Assembly (NCBI GenBank): GCA_949130495.1 | Contig: OX422214.1 | Coordinates: 7,238,046 to 7,302,045 of the forward strand | Origin: Sambucus nigra | Taxonomy: Eukaryota; Streptophyta; Magnoliopsida; Dipsacales; Adoxaceae | Direction of reading: 5' to 3' | Length of the DNA: 64,000 nt | Shown: positions 1 to 11,837 of the stretch, piece by piece | Layout: every line of letters starts with the position of its first letter | How positions within the stretch are numbered: the stretch's first letter is position 1 | Position numbers and translations under genes: made by a program | The notes under the pieces: generated by a model | What the model was told of the DNA's origin: nothing | What the model saw: only the letters and a program-made list of their open reading frames with translations | Databases searched by the model: none

Positions 1-1167
1 TCCACTTGCATTATGCTTGCCTAGGATGTGAGAAAAATGCTCGACAGGACCTATGTATGAGGAAAAGATAGGGTACATGATGTAAGACACGGGTTGACAT
101 GTTTCTGGACTCACGGACATGCCTATTTTAAAAATGGGAAAAATAGAGCCAAAATTCGGGAGGTAAGGTGACCCAAATTTTTGATAGAGTTTTGTATTTT
201 TACCGGACAACTCGATATGAGTGTCCTAGAGTAGATGCCTATATGAGGTTTATGCATTTGGTTGGTTATGGAAGGGTATACCTTTTTCCTATAAGGATAA
301 TCATTCATCGATAAGCATGGAAAAGTCATTTGATATACCGAAGTGTACATGAATTGCCTCACGATATACCTTGTGAAGATTGTATATGTGAGAGAAGATT
401 CGATATACAAGACGTATATGAACAAGTTCCTTGCTATATACCTCCCACCCTGAGTTCGATAAAGATGTACGATGCAGGGGTAACCTCTTGATATACATCA
501 AAGGTACCAAGGCAATGGAAAGTGGTAATCATATCGCTTACGTTAACTATACCCCGTAGGAAGGACACCTATCACAAAGTGACCCCAAGTACGGGATAAA
601 ATTTTGGTCAATATTTCCATGATCTAGTGATGTAGTCTGCAAGAATGCACGAGTCTTAATTAGTATCTTATGGAGAGTTTTATGTCTGCTAAATAAGGGA
701 ATAGTACAACTATGAGGGGGAGTATAAAATATACAAGTAGCATGGGATAAAGGGGATAATCATAGAAAGTAACACTAGAAAGTATATACATGAATCATGG
801 AGACTATATAGGGCATGATGATAGATACAAAGAGTGAAACATGTGAACATACAAATGAGTGAGAAATATGTTCGAAGTGAGAGAGTGACATATGAATAGT
901 GTGAGTGAAGAAAGCATGTGAATATATGCAGGCGAGAGAAATGAGGAAGCATGTGCTAGTGAGACTAGGCATGGATAATCTATAAGTGGTGTGTGAAATG
1001 TGTGCAAGTGAGCATGATGATATATACAAGTAAGAAAAATGTGAGAGTATGTGCAACTGAAATATGGTGAATATACAAGTGAAGAAAGGGTGAAACATGT
1101 GATAGGAAAATAATATATACACATGAGGAAAAAAAGATAATGGTAGGTATGCGCATCATGATAGGAA

Positions 1168-1168
<1 letters not shown>
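1..1168. other. Unresolved AT-rich repetitive DNA
   Basis: No believable gene is visible. All open frames here are short, low-complexity and lack recognisable domains. A purine tract at 714-722 (gagggggag) resembles a polypurine tract, and many short direct repeats of the type gagagtgaacatgtgaa lie between 830 and 1110. This may be the 3' part of a decayed LTR retrotransposon, but no LTR pair can be matched inside the window. Confidence 0.35.
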
Positions 1169-1225
<57 letters not shown>

Positions 1226-1227
1226 GT
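1169..1227. repeat. (TA)n then (TATG)n microsatellite
   Basis: An uninterrupted TA dinucleotide run of about 22 units is followed by about four TATG units. It makes the tyrosine/isoleucine-rich open frames on the minus strand here artefacts. Confidence 0.95.
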
Positions 1228-1259
1228 ATAAGATGTAAGTATAAGAGTAAGGAGAACAT

Positions 1260-1735
1260 ACATTAATGCAGGAGAGCGAAAGAAATAACACCCATGTGAA
1301 TGTAGAGTCTAGTCCTCTAAAACTATCACTAGCAGAGTCGCAAATGTGGCCATCCGGTTTGAATTCCTCCAATGCGATCCGGCCCCGAAATCAGATAAGA
1401 GGGAAAATCGGAGAAGTTCCTCTTTTCCGTGCTTATAGGGATTCAAAGATGTGGGAGTCCTCTTTCATCCACTCGCATCGATCTTTGTGGGATACCTCAG
1501 ATATGAATTGGCCATCATCAAAAAGGGATAAACACGAAAAAATGGAGTCACCAGCCTATTTTTCTCAAAATAGGCACAAGAAATGTAGTCGTCCTGAGAG
1601 AATGGCACTAAAAGACATAATGATGTGTATGAAACCAAATGAATCAAGTGCTGGGGGACTAAGTTACTGAAGGGGAAGGTATTAGGCACCCATCCCTCCC
1701 TTTTGGTCTCTTATGGGATAAAATAATATTTTCCT
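1260..1735 (+). mobile_element. Ogre/Tat-like gypsy leader fragment (probable)
   Basis: The stretch around 1540-1700 has the layout of a block I know from the untranslated leader of plant Ogre/Tat Ty3-gypsy elements: a 'ggagtcaccagcc' start, then a tract ending in 'gggggactaagttactg' and 'ggtattaggcaccc'. The 134-codon open frame at 1266-1670 has no known domain and is better read as part of this leader. No LTR or primer site is seen, so it is a fragment. The gag-only element that follows at 1806 probably inserted into it. The family name is from memory. Confidence 0.45.
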
Positions 1736-2696
1736 TTTCTCTAATGTGTGATGCATGTGTACATGCGTGCGGCATAAATAAAGAGAGAAATAAATCAACG
1801 GACCGTATAAGGACATTTTTGTCCATTGTCAATATGTATGTCGTACGTCGTTACATTGTTGAAGAAATTCAAGATCGCATCTACATAACCGGATCTGAAT
1901 ATCAAAGAATCTTCAACATCATAACCTCTGCGAGAATGGACTTGGTAAAGTTTTGTTTTAAGTCCCTTAAAGTTTCATACTTAGTATTGGGAAACTTTTA
2001 TAAAATGTAATACCCCGTGATTTTAAGGACTTTTAAAATGAGTTATATTTTAAATTAATAGATAAATTGGATTTTATTATAAATTAATTCATTTGGGTTT
2101 TATTAAAATTGTGGATATTAAAATGTATGATTCTAAATATTACTTAAAGACATTTAGGTAATATATGAATGTGATGTTATTGATATTGCTGTGAGTTATA
2201 AATTCAGTAATTTGAATTTTTAGTCGGACGCGGTATGGGACGTGTCAGGACTAATTTGTTATATTAAAAAAGACATATATTTTTCTATCAACCTTATAGT
2301 CATTTTGACTACGCCGTTGCGTCCGGAAGTATTGAAATAGTCCGAAAAGTCTATTTGGATGTTGGTTTTGGGTCTCGGGTCATTTGGAAATAAAAAGACA
2401 ACCCAAAAGGGCATTTTGGTCATTTTTACAAGTCGGATGAATAGATATTTAGGATTTTGTCCTATTATAAGTATTTGGAGATTAGTTGTACGTTGGTTAT
2501 TCATCTCTTCTACACAAAAGTTGAGAAGTCATCTTCTTAGAGAGAGTGAAAGGTTGCTTGGGAAGAGAAAAGCTTACATGGGAAGGAGAAGAACTAAGAA
2601 CCAAAGGTCACCACCACCAACCACCACCAGAAGTTGGCCGGAGAAGGGAAAACCATCTGTGTTATACAACTCCAAAGGATCAGATCTGCATTAGAG

Positions 2697-4982
2697 GCAA
2701 GTGTTTGATAATTGCAATCTAAGTTTGTATATTGTCTATGTTAGAATAGTTAAAAAAACTGAGATTTTACATTTTTTGAAGATGAAAAGATAGAGTTGTT
2801 AATGGATTTCTGGAAACTGAAAATATATGGGAATCACACTCATGTTGTAGGTAGATAGTAATCCGCGAAATAATCTTAAATCTGTTGAAGAAATTCTGAA
2901 AACCATTGATGTGTTCTTGAAGATATTATGTTGATAATTTTCTGGAAAAAGAGGATAAACATATGCTTTTAATTCAAACTCTTGATGATTCTAGGATGTT
3001 TAGAGCATTAGAAATCATTCATATATGCTGTTGTATCATGTAGTAAGGTTTATAAGGCATTTGTGATGTTAATATGAAGGTTTGAATGATCAAAAGTGAT
3101 GAAACCCGTAGTAGAGGAAATGCAGAAAACTGGGCTGATATCTGGGCGATCGATCGATCGACCCCCTGCCTTCGATCAATCGACCTCCCCAGAATTCATA
3201 AAGTTATTTCTTTTTAATGCTTGTTCTTATCCCAAACCTTTTGTAGATCTTTGGTGATTATTAATTGGATATAATGGGACTTAGGGAAGATTAGTAAGCC
3301 CTAGATAAGAATCGAATTGATTTGATTGGGATTTAATTGATTAGAATTATGATAATTAAATTGAAAGAAATTTCGGTTGCTAGATGCATGTGTTGGATTC
3401 TAATTTGTATGCATGAGGATTAAGGATAGGTACAGAAGGGGAGATTTATTATAACAGCTGGGTAGCCTTAGGGTTACAATTTGAACATCAAGGATTGAGT
3501 TTAAGCTCATTATTGATTGCGCAAGGACTGAGTGTAGTACAAGCGCTTAGCGGTATGGCTCCTGGATAGACATGGAAGTTCAGACCACATTTTGTTGGAA
3601 TAGGGGATGAGGTTATCCCAGTTGCGTATTTGAAGTTGACGGACCTCCATGATCGATAAAGTTAAGTAGTAGTGATGCTCCGCGCATGAACCTTGACGAA
3701 GTCGGGAGTGGAGAGATGTTATAGGATGCGAGGATGTTGGTTTTGTTGATGAGTCATATAGTGTGAATGAAACACTATAGACTATGAGCCATATGATGAT
3801 GGTATTCAATCCTAGTTGATAGAATATGTGTTTATAAGAGACTTGAAACTATCGGTTATAACCCTAATTAAGGGAGAGTTTAATTTGTAGTAGTTCGAGA
3901 GATAAGATGATATGGACCAGTAGGATATTAGTGATTTCTTACTGAATAAATACATTGAGGAAAACCTATTCGAACCTTGGCAAAGGAGTGAGACTCGTGG
4001 ATAATTAAATTAAAGACGTAAAGTCATGTTATTTTATATGTAGGATTTAAAGAGATATAATGCTATGTATGGGAATTATCTTAGGGTAATGTGAGTACCT
4101 TGTTGATATTATATTATAGGTATGATAATGCCGATTTGAATGATTGATAATTTGTGTGTATGCCATACCTAGCTTACTTGCTATCGACGGGAGGTTTGCA
4201 CATGAGGGCAGTCATATCCCGATGAATCCACGGGATCTTTGATTTGTCGCTCGTGAACATAGGTCTTTGAAAGACTTATCGGGGAGTTGATAAGTCCGCT
4301 TACTGTGGGAACGTAGGTATGTGTGTGACCAATGGATACGAGAACTATGTTCGCCTCCAATTTGTATGTTGTTGTTTCTGGTTCGAGAAATCCTTACCGA
4401 ACCTTTAGTCCCCTATTCGGCGACCAGCGATGATGGGACATGATAGCAGAGTAATACATTACGCCGCAACTGTGACTCGGGGTGCTGTATTATATATGTA
4501 TATATATATATAATGATGAATTAATTGTATGTGTATATAAAGTGGTTAAATCAATCTACTGTGTGATAATTGTAGATAACGGTGAATAGAGAAAAAAGAA
4601 TTGAATTATGTTAATTAATATTTATTCTTATGCAATTATAAAGACCTTAATTCATATTAACGTGAAACGATTCATGTTAATGAGAAACGTATATGAATGA
4701 TTATACTACGTATGGTATGGGACATACGGGGTTTTGATATGGGATGGAATCATATTATGGAAATTAGTGAGGAGGAACCTTTAACTAGGAGGTTAATAGG
4801 AAACATTAAGTGTGCACTCTAGATGAGACGTGAGAATAGCAAGTGAGAGTTGGACACTAACATGTAAATAATAAATGCTTTATTGCACTTATTAAATAAT
4901 TGCTGTTTTCAAAATCATTTTCACATCGGGCTTTGACCCATTTCCTTGCATATTTTCTTTTCTATTGTACCTTATATTTCAG
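2697..4982 (+). other. Predicted GC-AG intron of the solo LTR transcript
   Basis: The donor reads AG|GCAAGTG at 2695-2703, the textbook GC-type donor. The acceptor reads TATATTTCAG|GTG ending at 4982. The same pair, with the same flanking exon sequence, recurs in the other long LTRs of the window. No transcript evidence is available. Confidence 0.4.
3147..3184 (+). repeat. CGATCGATCG palindrome cluster
   Basis: A run cgatcgatcgatcga is followed by a degenerate second copy, ttcgatcaatcga. It sits downstream of the donor-like site of this LTR, the same relative place as the larger palindrome arrays of the other long LTRs. Confidence 0.8.
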
Positions 4983-5547
4983 GTGTCTAGCAGCAGGGAC
5001 GCCAACCTTAGCGGATTATGACGAGCTATGGAGCTATGGAGTATTTCTTAGATGCCTATCTTCATTTGATTCACAGTATTCTCTTAGTTAGGGCATGTCG
5101 CCCGAAGGAACTCAATTGTCTCTTTTCTATCTGAGTCAAATACTCTTGTACTCGTGTCATTTTAATACATTTACTATTGTTGGGATTACTGTATCGGTTA
5201 ATTATTTGGGAATGTTTATTCCAATTGTATTTAAATTCTTTTGTGTTATCTGTTCGGTTAGTAGTGTTGTAGAATAATATGTGGTGCATTATTTGTAAAC
5301 TAAAAATGGATTTTGTTGAATTAAAATTTGAAAAGTTTTTAACACCTGCTTAATTGGGTATTGGGTGAGTTCTAAATGTTTTCGACAGTGATGCTAAGAA
5401 TGAGCCAACTGTATATTCTGTTTTAATTTGGTATAGGACTGGCCATCCATTATTTAATTAGGCGTCATGTTACAAAAAATGATTTATAAAAAAAAAAGAA
5501 GTAAGTTTTTTTTAAACAAAATGAGTTTTTTTTAAAAGAAATTTTTT

Positions 5548-5745
5548 ACTGGTAACCTGGACCGATCCGGTTCTATTAAAAAATGAACCGATCCGTCCCC
5601 GGACCGATCCAACATAAAAAATAGATCGATCCGATTTACATCAAAACCAGTATACCCCGGATCAAAGCCGAACTGATAAAGTGATTTTAAATACAAATCG
5701 ATCTGGCATCAAAATCGAACCGATCCGAATTTGATAATCACGAAC
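5548..5745 (+). repeat. GGACCGATCCGG palindrome array, 5' LTR
   Basis: About seven intact or decayed copies of a 10-12 bp palindrome (core ACCGATCC, often within GGACCGATCCGG) are spaced by 12-40 bp. The array ends about 40 bp upstream of the TATA box, so it lies in U3. The other LTR carries the same array at 13123-13320. Confidence 0.9.
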
Positions 5746-5764
5746 AGATCTGCTGAGATTTTTT

Positions 5765-5805
5765 CCACCGACTCAAATTTCCTATATATATTTCTATTTC
5801 GGTGG
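5765..5805 (+). promoter_or_regulatory. LTR promoter: TATA box within an inverted repeat
   Basis: The TATA box (TATATATAT at 5783-5791) is flanked symmetrically by CCACCGA (5765-5771) and TCGGTGG (5799-5805), an exact 7-bp inverted repeat. Transcription would start some 30 bp downstream, near 5815. The matching part of the 3' LTR is lost. Confidence 0.6.
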
Positions 5806-6218
5806 TGTATTTCTCAAGTCTTTTGAGAAAACGTTTCTAAGAGTTCAAACACAACAAGACTTCGATTTTTGATGTGTCAAACATCTTTTTAATTCACACA
5901 CAAAAATCCCAATTACTTGTGTGAATCTTTTGGAACCCTAGAACACAAGCATTGCTATTGTTCAACCTTTGTGGGGAGATCTTTGCAACCGAGGGCTGCA
6001 TGTCATTGCTGAGGGAGTCTCTACAAAGTGTTATGGTTGCGTGTCATGGAGGAGAGCTTCGGTTCTTCCTTTGTTGTTTGGGCTGCGAGTCTTTGGAGGG
6101 TGCTGCATGTATTCTCTTGCTGAGTTCAAGATTGCGTGTCTTTGTGGGTTGGCTGTGCGTTGATCCATTTTAGATTTCTCTATGTAATTTTAAGTTACGA
6201 TTTATATATTCATAGCGA

Positions 6219-6224
6219 AATAAA
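6219..6224 (+). terminator. AATAAA polyadenylation signal in the LTR
   Basis: A canonical AATAAA lies about 430 bp downstream of the TATA box and 200 bp before the LTR end, a usual place for the R/U5 boundary signal of plant LTRs. Confidence 0.5.
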
Positions 6225-6431
6225 GGTTTTACCCGAAAGTTTTTTTTTCCTGAAATCTGTATCTCAGCATATTTACTGTGTTGCATGCTTTAATTTTTGA
6301 TGGGTTGATTTAGATGCATGTTTCGGGTCTGTATTTATTTGATTTAAAAGTAGATTATAATTAAATACGGGTTACTTGGAAACTTGCAAATTTAATTTAA
6401 ATCAATTATCACACATCACATTTTTTCAAAT

Positions 6432-6443
6432 TGATATCAGAGT
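6432..6443 (+). other. Primer binding site, initiator-Met tRNA type
   Basis: TGATATCAGAGT follows the LTR end closely. The standard plant site complementary to initiator-Met tRNA is TGGTATCAGAGC, so two positions differ, consistent with the age of the element. Confidence 0.75.
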
Positions 6444-6531
6444 AGGTTACTCTAATTTATCGCATATTCCTATTTTTTGTAAAATCATGTGATATTGACT
6501 TTTTTTAAAATCAAAATTCGCATTTTTTCTT

Positions 6532-8409
6532 ATGGAGCACTTATATGATCAGATGCCTATTTTTGAAGGGTCTAATTATGCCTACTGGAAAGCTCGTATG
6601 AAATCGATTTTAAAATATATTGATGAGCGTGTTTGGTTGCTTTGCGAAAATGGTTGGACTCCTCCCACGGTCACTGTTAATAACGTCACCTCTCTAAAAC
6701 CCGTGTCAGCCTGGACTGAAGATGATTATAAATTATCTAATTTTAATTCCCATGGTCTGAGTGCTATCTATGGAGTTGTTACTCCTGATGAGTTTCGCCG
6801 AATTATGACATGCACCACGTCTAAAGAGGCTTGGGATGTTTTGAAATTGACACATGAGGGTACGAACGCGGTTAAAGAATCAACATTACAAAATTTGGCC
6901 ACCCAATTTGAGACTATCACCATGTCTGAGTCCGAATGCTTTGATGATTTTTATGCACGTTTGTCGGACATTTTTAACACATGTTTTAATTTGGGTGAGG
7001 TGATTGATAACACGTGTGTCGTTAAAATGATTTTGAGATCTCTCCCAAAATGCTTTATTCCTAAAGTCACTATTTTGAACTCTTTGGGAAACTTGAAGTC
7101 AGTTAAGTTGGAAGGACTTGTACGAGATCTTCAAACCTATGATATTGACATGTTTCCCCAAACCATTAAGGCTAAGGATAATGGCATTGCATTAAAGGCT
7201 TATTGTAAGAAAAAGAAAGAAAAAGTTTATGAGTCTGATTCTGAGGGAGACTTTGATTTTAATGATATGGCTTTGTTTGCGAAATTTTTTATAAAATTTC
7301 TCAACATGAACAAAAATAATTCTTCCAATAAAAAGAGATTTTTTGAGAAAACCAAAAAGAAAGGAAAGGACAAAGAAATCGATGAGAGGGAAAAAGAGAA
7401 TGACTCCTATGAGGAGTGTGAGGAAGATTTTGAGAATCTGACTTGTTTTGAATGTGGGGGTAAGGGGCATAAGTCGTTTGAGTGTCCTATGTGGCTTAGA
7501 AAGAAAGGAAAGAAAGTAGCCATGCCCGCCACACTTAGTGATAGTAGTGAAGGTGAGGGTAATGAGACTAGAGGTGAAAAGTTTGTAGCTTTTTCGAGTC
7601 ATGTGAGCACACCCACTTTGTCTCACGTTGATAAAGGTCACGAGAGAACCAGTGATGACTCGAGTGTTTCTAGTGGAGATGAGAGCGAGTTTGAGAGTGG
7701 AGATGAAAGTGAGTTCCAAAATGCTTTTAGAAATTTGTACACTGAGACCTTGAAAACAAAGAAGTATAATCTAGATTTAGGTCGCCGGGTTTTAGATTTG
7801 GAGAGAGAGAAGGAGGTTTTAAGAAAGGAGAAGTGTGATTTGACCAACACGTTGTCTAGTCTGGCGACACATATATCCCCACTCGAGAGTGATATCGAAC
7901 ATGCCAGGGTGGTCAAAGTCAAGTTTGAGAACGCTCCTAAGAAGGTTGGAAAGGTGGTTCTTAAGGTTAAAGGTGAGAAGTTAGGAATAAGTCATGACGA
8001 TGCTTCTAGTTCCCAATTAGCACCCGAGATGGTTCCCACTTTAGTGACAGTTTCATATGTGTCTCACCCTAATCCACCTAGGCATCCCATTCCTACTAGG
8101 AGAGCACGTCCTAGAGTTTTTGAGAAAGGTGTTCCTAGGCCTATTTATGTTTGTTCCCATCGTAAGAGGAGAGGACACCTTAGGGAATTTTTCTTTAAGT
8201 TGGGATATGTGCCAAGTTTTGCTTCTACACATGTTTCTGTCACACATGCACCCACACATGATACTTTACATGCTCCTAGCGACTACATGAGAGAGTTTGC
8301 ACATTTAGGAGAGAAAGTTAAGTTTTTAGTTAAAACTTCACAAGAATTGATGGAGGTTTTTCATAAGCTGTCACCACCTTTGGAAAACCCCTCCGCACCT
8401 AACAATTGA
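6532..8409 (+). CDS. gag: Copia-type Gag polyprotein, intact, 625 aa
   Basis: This would form the capsid-like particle that packages retrotransposon RNA in the cytoplasm. Residues 8-26 (PIFEGSNYAYWKARMKSIL) are the N-terminal block of plant Copia Gags; residues about 60-200 follow the UBN2/Retrotran_gag pattern (TSKEAWDVLK, FDDFYARLSDI, ILRSLPK). A lysine-rich stretch leads to a CCHC zinc knuckle with C305, C308, H313 and C318. After it come acidic/serine-rich repeats and a short coiled coil (about 405-450). A second knuckle-like block near residue 541 (VCSHRKRRGHLRE) has lost its second Cys. The ATG at 6532 is about 100 bp after the primer site and in frame with the domain start. There is no pol downstream. 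The frame is uninterrupted although the flanking LTRs have diverged by about 9%. Confidence 0.9.
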   Translation: MEHLYDQMPIFEGSNYAYWKARMKSILKYIDERVWLLCENGWTPPTVTVNNVTSLKPVSAWTEDDYKLSNFNSHGLSAIYGVVTPDEFRRIMTCTTSKEAWDVLKLTHEGTNAVKESTLQNLATQFETITMSESECFDDFYARLSDIFNTCFNLGEVIDNTCVVKMILRSLPKCFIPKVTILNSLGNLKSVKLEGLVRDLQTYDIDMFPQTIKAKDNGIALKAYCKKKKEKVYESDSEGDFDFNDMALFAKFFIKFLNMNKNNSSNKKRFFEKTKKKGKDKEIDEREKENDSYEECEEDFENLTCFECGGKGHKSFECPMWLRKKGKKVAMPATLSDSSEGEGNETRGEKFVAFSSHVSTPTLSHVDKGHERTSDDSSVSSGDESEFESGDESEFQNAFRNLYTETLKTKKYNLDLGRRVLDLEREKEVLRKEKCDLTNTLSSLATHISPLESDIEHARVVKVKFENAPKKVGKVVLKVKGEKLGISHDDASSSQLAPEMVPTLVTVSYVSHPNPPRHPIPTRRARPRVFEKGVPRPIYVCSHRKRRGHLREFFFKLGYVPSFASTHVSVTHAPTHDTLHAPSDYMREFAHLGEKVKFLVKTSQELMEVFHKLSPPLENPSAPNN

Positions 8410-9657
8410 GGTTTGACTTGTTTACTAGCATATGATGTTTTTCATGATGATATTATTTTCCTATTGCTAGTATGTATCATGTTTGTATGTTTTAAATTTT
8501 TTTGAGAAAATCCAAAAAGATTTTTTTGTTCTTTGTTTTGCACCTTTTATGGATGAACACTTAGGATGACCAAGTCACAACATCATTCCATTTTTCATGT
8601 GAGTATTTGATAATGTTTTGAGATAATATGTCAATTCATCCACGGGCTTTATAATGTTCGGAGTCATTAAGATGTAATTGAGTGTTACTTCCTACATGTT
8701 TGACTCATGATTCCCTTTATTGCACACGTGCACGAATTTGTTTGATTATTGTGCTTGTCTTATCACATGTTGGTTGGGTGTTTTCACTTCAATCTTGTCC
8801 TTAAAACAAACCAAGCGCGATAAATTTTGATAAGGAAATTGTGCATATAAGAACCGTTTTGTGAGTTTGTATGCTGTGTTTGAAAACAGGGAAGGGCTGC
8901 GAAAGGTTCATTTTGCCTTTACGAATACTAAGCCACCGTTAAATTGGACCTAAAAAATGGAGGAATTTTATTATTCGGGGTCCAAAGAGGTTTAAAGATC
9001 CCGAAAATATTGAAAGGCAATAAAAAAAATTCATGCCAATTATGGGCCATTTAGGTTTTTGCACCAATTCTCCAAAGTTTGAGAATTTCGTTTATACACC
9101 TCTAAAAGAAAATATGCATGAGGAAGTTTGGTTGGAGAATTTAAAACGGGTCTGCACGTCCTTGAAATGCTTGAAAATGCGCTACATAGTTTTGGACGTT
9201 ATTGGTGTGGAAATCACTTTGACTTTGTTTTGTTGATTTGCATAAGACGATGTCATCTAAATTCAACAAACTTTTACACCTAAGGATACTTTTTATGCTC
9301 ATTTGTTAGGGGTACACATATGCATCGTTCACATATGATTGATTGAGTTGATTTACCTATCGAATGTGTTCACACCCATTCATTCCATTTCCATGACTTG
9401 GTTGTTTGAGTCTAAATCCATGGTGTTTTTTTTTGTAGCATATTTTTTTCAAATGTATGTTATTTTTGTATGAAAAAAATGAAAAATCAAAAAGAGTTTG
9501 TGAATTGTTTTTGCATCTCCTTGCAAGATGCACGTTTGCCATATTATTTGATGCCTTGTTTTGTGTACCGTGACACCCCAATTTTTCTTATTTGATTCAT
9601 TCTTCTCATTTTTCTATTTGGGGACATCATAAAAAGGGGGAGAAAAAATTATCATAT
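8410..9657 (+). pseudogene. Post-gag region with a decayed conserved ORF (8690-9450)
   Basis: No pol domain is present. The stretch 8690-9450 aligns with the reverse strand of 60850-61575 at DNA and peptide level: 'RYIVLDVIGVEIT' here against 'HYIVLDIIGVRIT' there, preceded in both by an R/G-rich 'cgggt(c/t)tgcacgtc' tract. An open frame of 67 codons (9033-9236) survives from it. Both copies carry frameshifts and stops, so I read an old second protein or captured gene carried by this element family. I do not recognise the protein. Confidence 0.5.
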
Positions 9658-10175
9658 TGTGACACCCCGACTAATTAAATACCGGGTAGCTACTCCTTTA
9701 TTAAATTAATACAAAATGTCAAGTTGGTTCAGTTAATAGCATCACTGTCGAAAACATTTTTAATAATTACTAACCACCTAGTATTTGAAAAGTAAGATGT
9801 CAAATTTTAAAATAAGTCTGATTAACATGCAATGAAATAATAATGAGAATAACGTAACCATACACCATAAAGAGACAATAGAATAACCAACAAATAATAA
9901 TAATAAGTCTGTAGGAAAAATACTCCTCACAACAATCCCAGAACTGAATAAAATAAAACAAGTCTAAATCCTGAATTAATTACAATCCACAATCTGAATA
10001 ACTGAAATATAAATGTCTCTATAAGAAATGGGCGACATGACCTACAAATGATGAAAACTGAATAGAGAGTCAAGACAAAAGAAGCGTCTACTAGCAAGGC
10101 CCTGTAACTTCCACAACAGCTACAACTCATCACCTGAATGGAAATACTATGCATGGTGTCCTTGTGGCTGGGCAC

Positions 10176-11837
10176 CTAAAAGGTTTTTACAAAAAGTAGA
10201 TTTGAAAGCAAACGGGTCAGAGCCCGAAAGTGGAGAGTATTTTAAAAACAACAAGTGCTTTAATAACATTAAAACAATGAATGCAAAATACATGTTAGGA
10301 CGTGCACTCACATGAAATACTCACATCTCGACTAATTGTGCACTCCTAACGTAGCGTACCCATCTAAGTGACATCCATATCTAACTAAACCTTCATAAGT
10401 TCTACCCCTTTCTACTCGATTCCCATTATACATTCTAACGTTATCAATTAAATAGAGGGCTTTACTTAAACTCGGATTCTCAATGATTAACAATACAATT
10501 TACTACAGGTTATCCCTTTTTATTTTCTCAAAGCGTTACCATAATTATACTCACAATACCCACATGAAAGTTCTCATTATTTAGGCGTATATTATTCACG
10601 TCATATATATACAATACAAGCACCCCGAGACTAAGCTGCGGTGCACACATACTCTGCTATCCATCCCGGTACATCACGTACATAAGGATTACGCATTCTG
10701 AATCTCTCAGGAATCGTTCTCAGATAACAACAATCACAATCAATGGAGGCGAACACAGTCACATCACATGGGTCACGCACATACCTACGCTCCCACGATC
10801 AGCAGACTTATTAACTTCCCAATAAGTCCTTCTCTGACCTATGTCCTCGAGGTACCAATCTATATTCCCCCCGTAGGCACACAAGGAATAGATGGCCCTA
10901 AGCGAACGCAAACCTCCCGTGATAGCAAGTATGGTAGGTATGTCATACACATAAAATCATATACATATACTAAGCATACACACATCTTAGTAAATACTAT
11001 AATTTATTAGATGTATACTTCTCATTCTCATACCAACTTATAATGTTACACAATTGTCATATTCCACAATTATCATTTGGTTCACTCCTCAATATATCCC
11101 AAATCTCCCAATTATACTAAATAGTTAACAAGGGAAGGTTATCTCTACAATTAAATATGGTTACGGGACACTAGAAATCAAATCAGGCCAAAAAGGCCAA
11201 TCTGTCAACTCGTTAGAAGTCTCGTTCGAACGAGAGTTCGTTCGAACGAAGTGGCCATCTAACGAGATCTCGTTCGAACGAAAGGCATTGAATGAACATT
11301 CCACTCGTTAGAAGTCAAACTGTCAGTTCGTTAGAAGCTCGTTCGAACGAGCTCGTTCGAATGACCTGGGCAGGTCTTCTAACGAGGTGACAGTTCGAGC
11401 CCAGAATTTTCCTACTACGTTTTTCCCAATTTTCTTCACCTCTAATCTCATCTAAACGTTATTCCAACAGTATATCAAGGTTTCTAAACATTCCTAAACA
11501 TACTTAATTCGTATTACAACATTTATATGGGGTCAAATCATCCTAAACCACATCTAATCATCAAATCTCCCCTATTTTCCCCAAATCTCATGAACATGAA
11601 CCCTAGAAATTTACAGTCATCAATAGACATAATTAAATCCGTTTTTGTGATATAAAAGATGTATTTCTATCATAATAATTACCCAAACACTATTCTACAT
11701 GCAATCTCCTTATCAAAATGTGAATTTCTAATTCCAATTTAATGGGTTTTTAACAATCTCCCAAAATAATGCAATTTTCATAAATGTCTAAGCATGGAAG
11801 AAACATTGGTTGCAAATAACGTAATTAAACCACTTGC
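10176..11837 (-). other. Predicted GC-AG intron of the minus-strand solo LTR
   Basis: Donor AG|GCAAGTGG and acceptor CCTTTTAG|GTGCCCAGCC match, in position and flanking exon, the sites of the other long LTRs in the window. Prediction only. Confidence 0.35.
11210..11386 (-). repeat. TCGTTCGAACGA palindrome array with CTCGTTAGAAG interleaved
   Basis: Perfect or near-perfect copies of TCGTTCGAACGA lie at 11222, 11238, 11269, 11339 and 11353. Between them are five copies of CTCGTTAGAAG, two of them inverted (11258 and 11377). The array lies inside the predicted intron. Confidence 0.9.

Larger units (their letters stand above)
2006..5474 (+). mobile_element. Solo LTR (about 3.47 kb) inside the 5' LTR
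   Basis: It begins TGTAATACCCCG and ends GTCATGTTACA, giving TG...CA termini. It is flanked by 5-bp duplications taaaa (2001-2005) and aaaaa (5475-5479, one change). The uninterrupted target is visible in the other LTR copy at 13051. No primer site, purine tract or coding domain is present, so it is a solo LTR. Its internal order matches the other long LTRs: GAGGCAAGT donor-like site (2694-2702), palindromes (3147-3184), part of the shared box (about 3668-3720), an acceptor-like site (ending 4982) and GACAGTGATGCTAAGAATG near 5384. Confidence 0.85.
1806..6428 (+). repeat. 5' LTR of the gag-only element, split by a solo LTR
   Basis: The left part (1806-2005) matches 12855-13050 and the right part resumes at 5480, matching from 13051 on. 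The right part holds the palindrome array, a TATA box, an AATAAA signal and the LTR end just before the primer site. The start is taken at 1806 by alignment to 12855, where TG opens the 3' LTR; here the dinucleotide has decayed to TA. Removing the insertion leaves about 1.15 kb. Confidence 0.8.

Noticed and set aside
1266..1670. 134-codon open frame as a gene
   Set aside because: No domain, and the DNA matches the layout of an Ogre/Tat leader rather than a coding exon.
6532..9657. Full Copia gag-pol polyprotein
   Set aside because: After the gag stop there is no aspartic protease, integrase HHCC/DDE, or YxDD-type reverse transcriptase motif in any frame.
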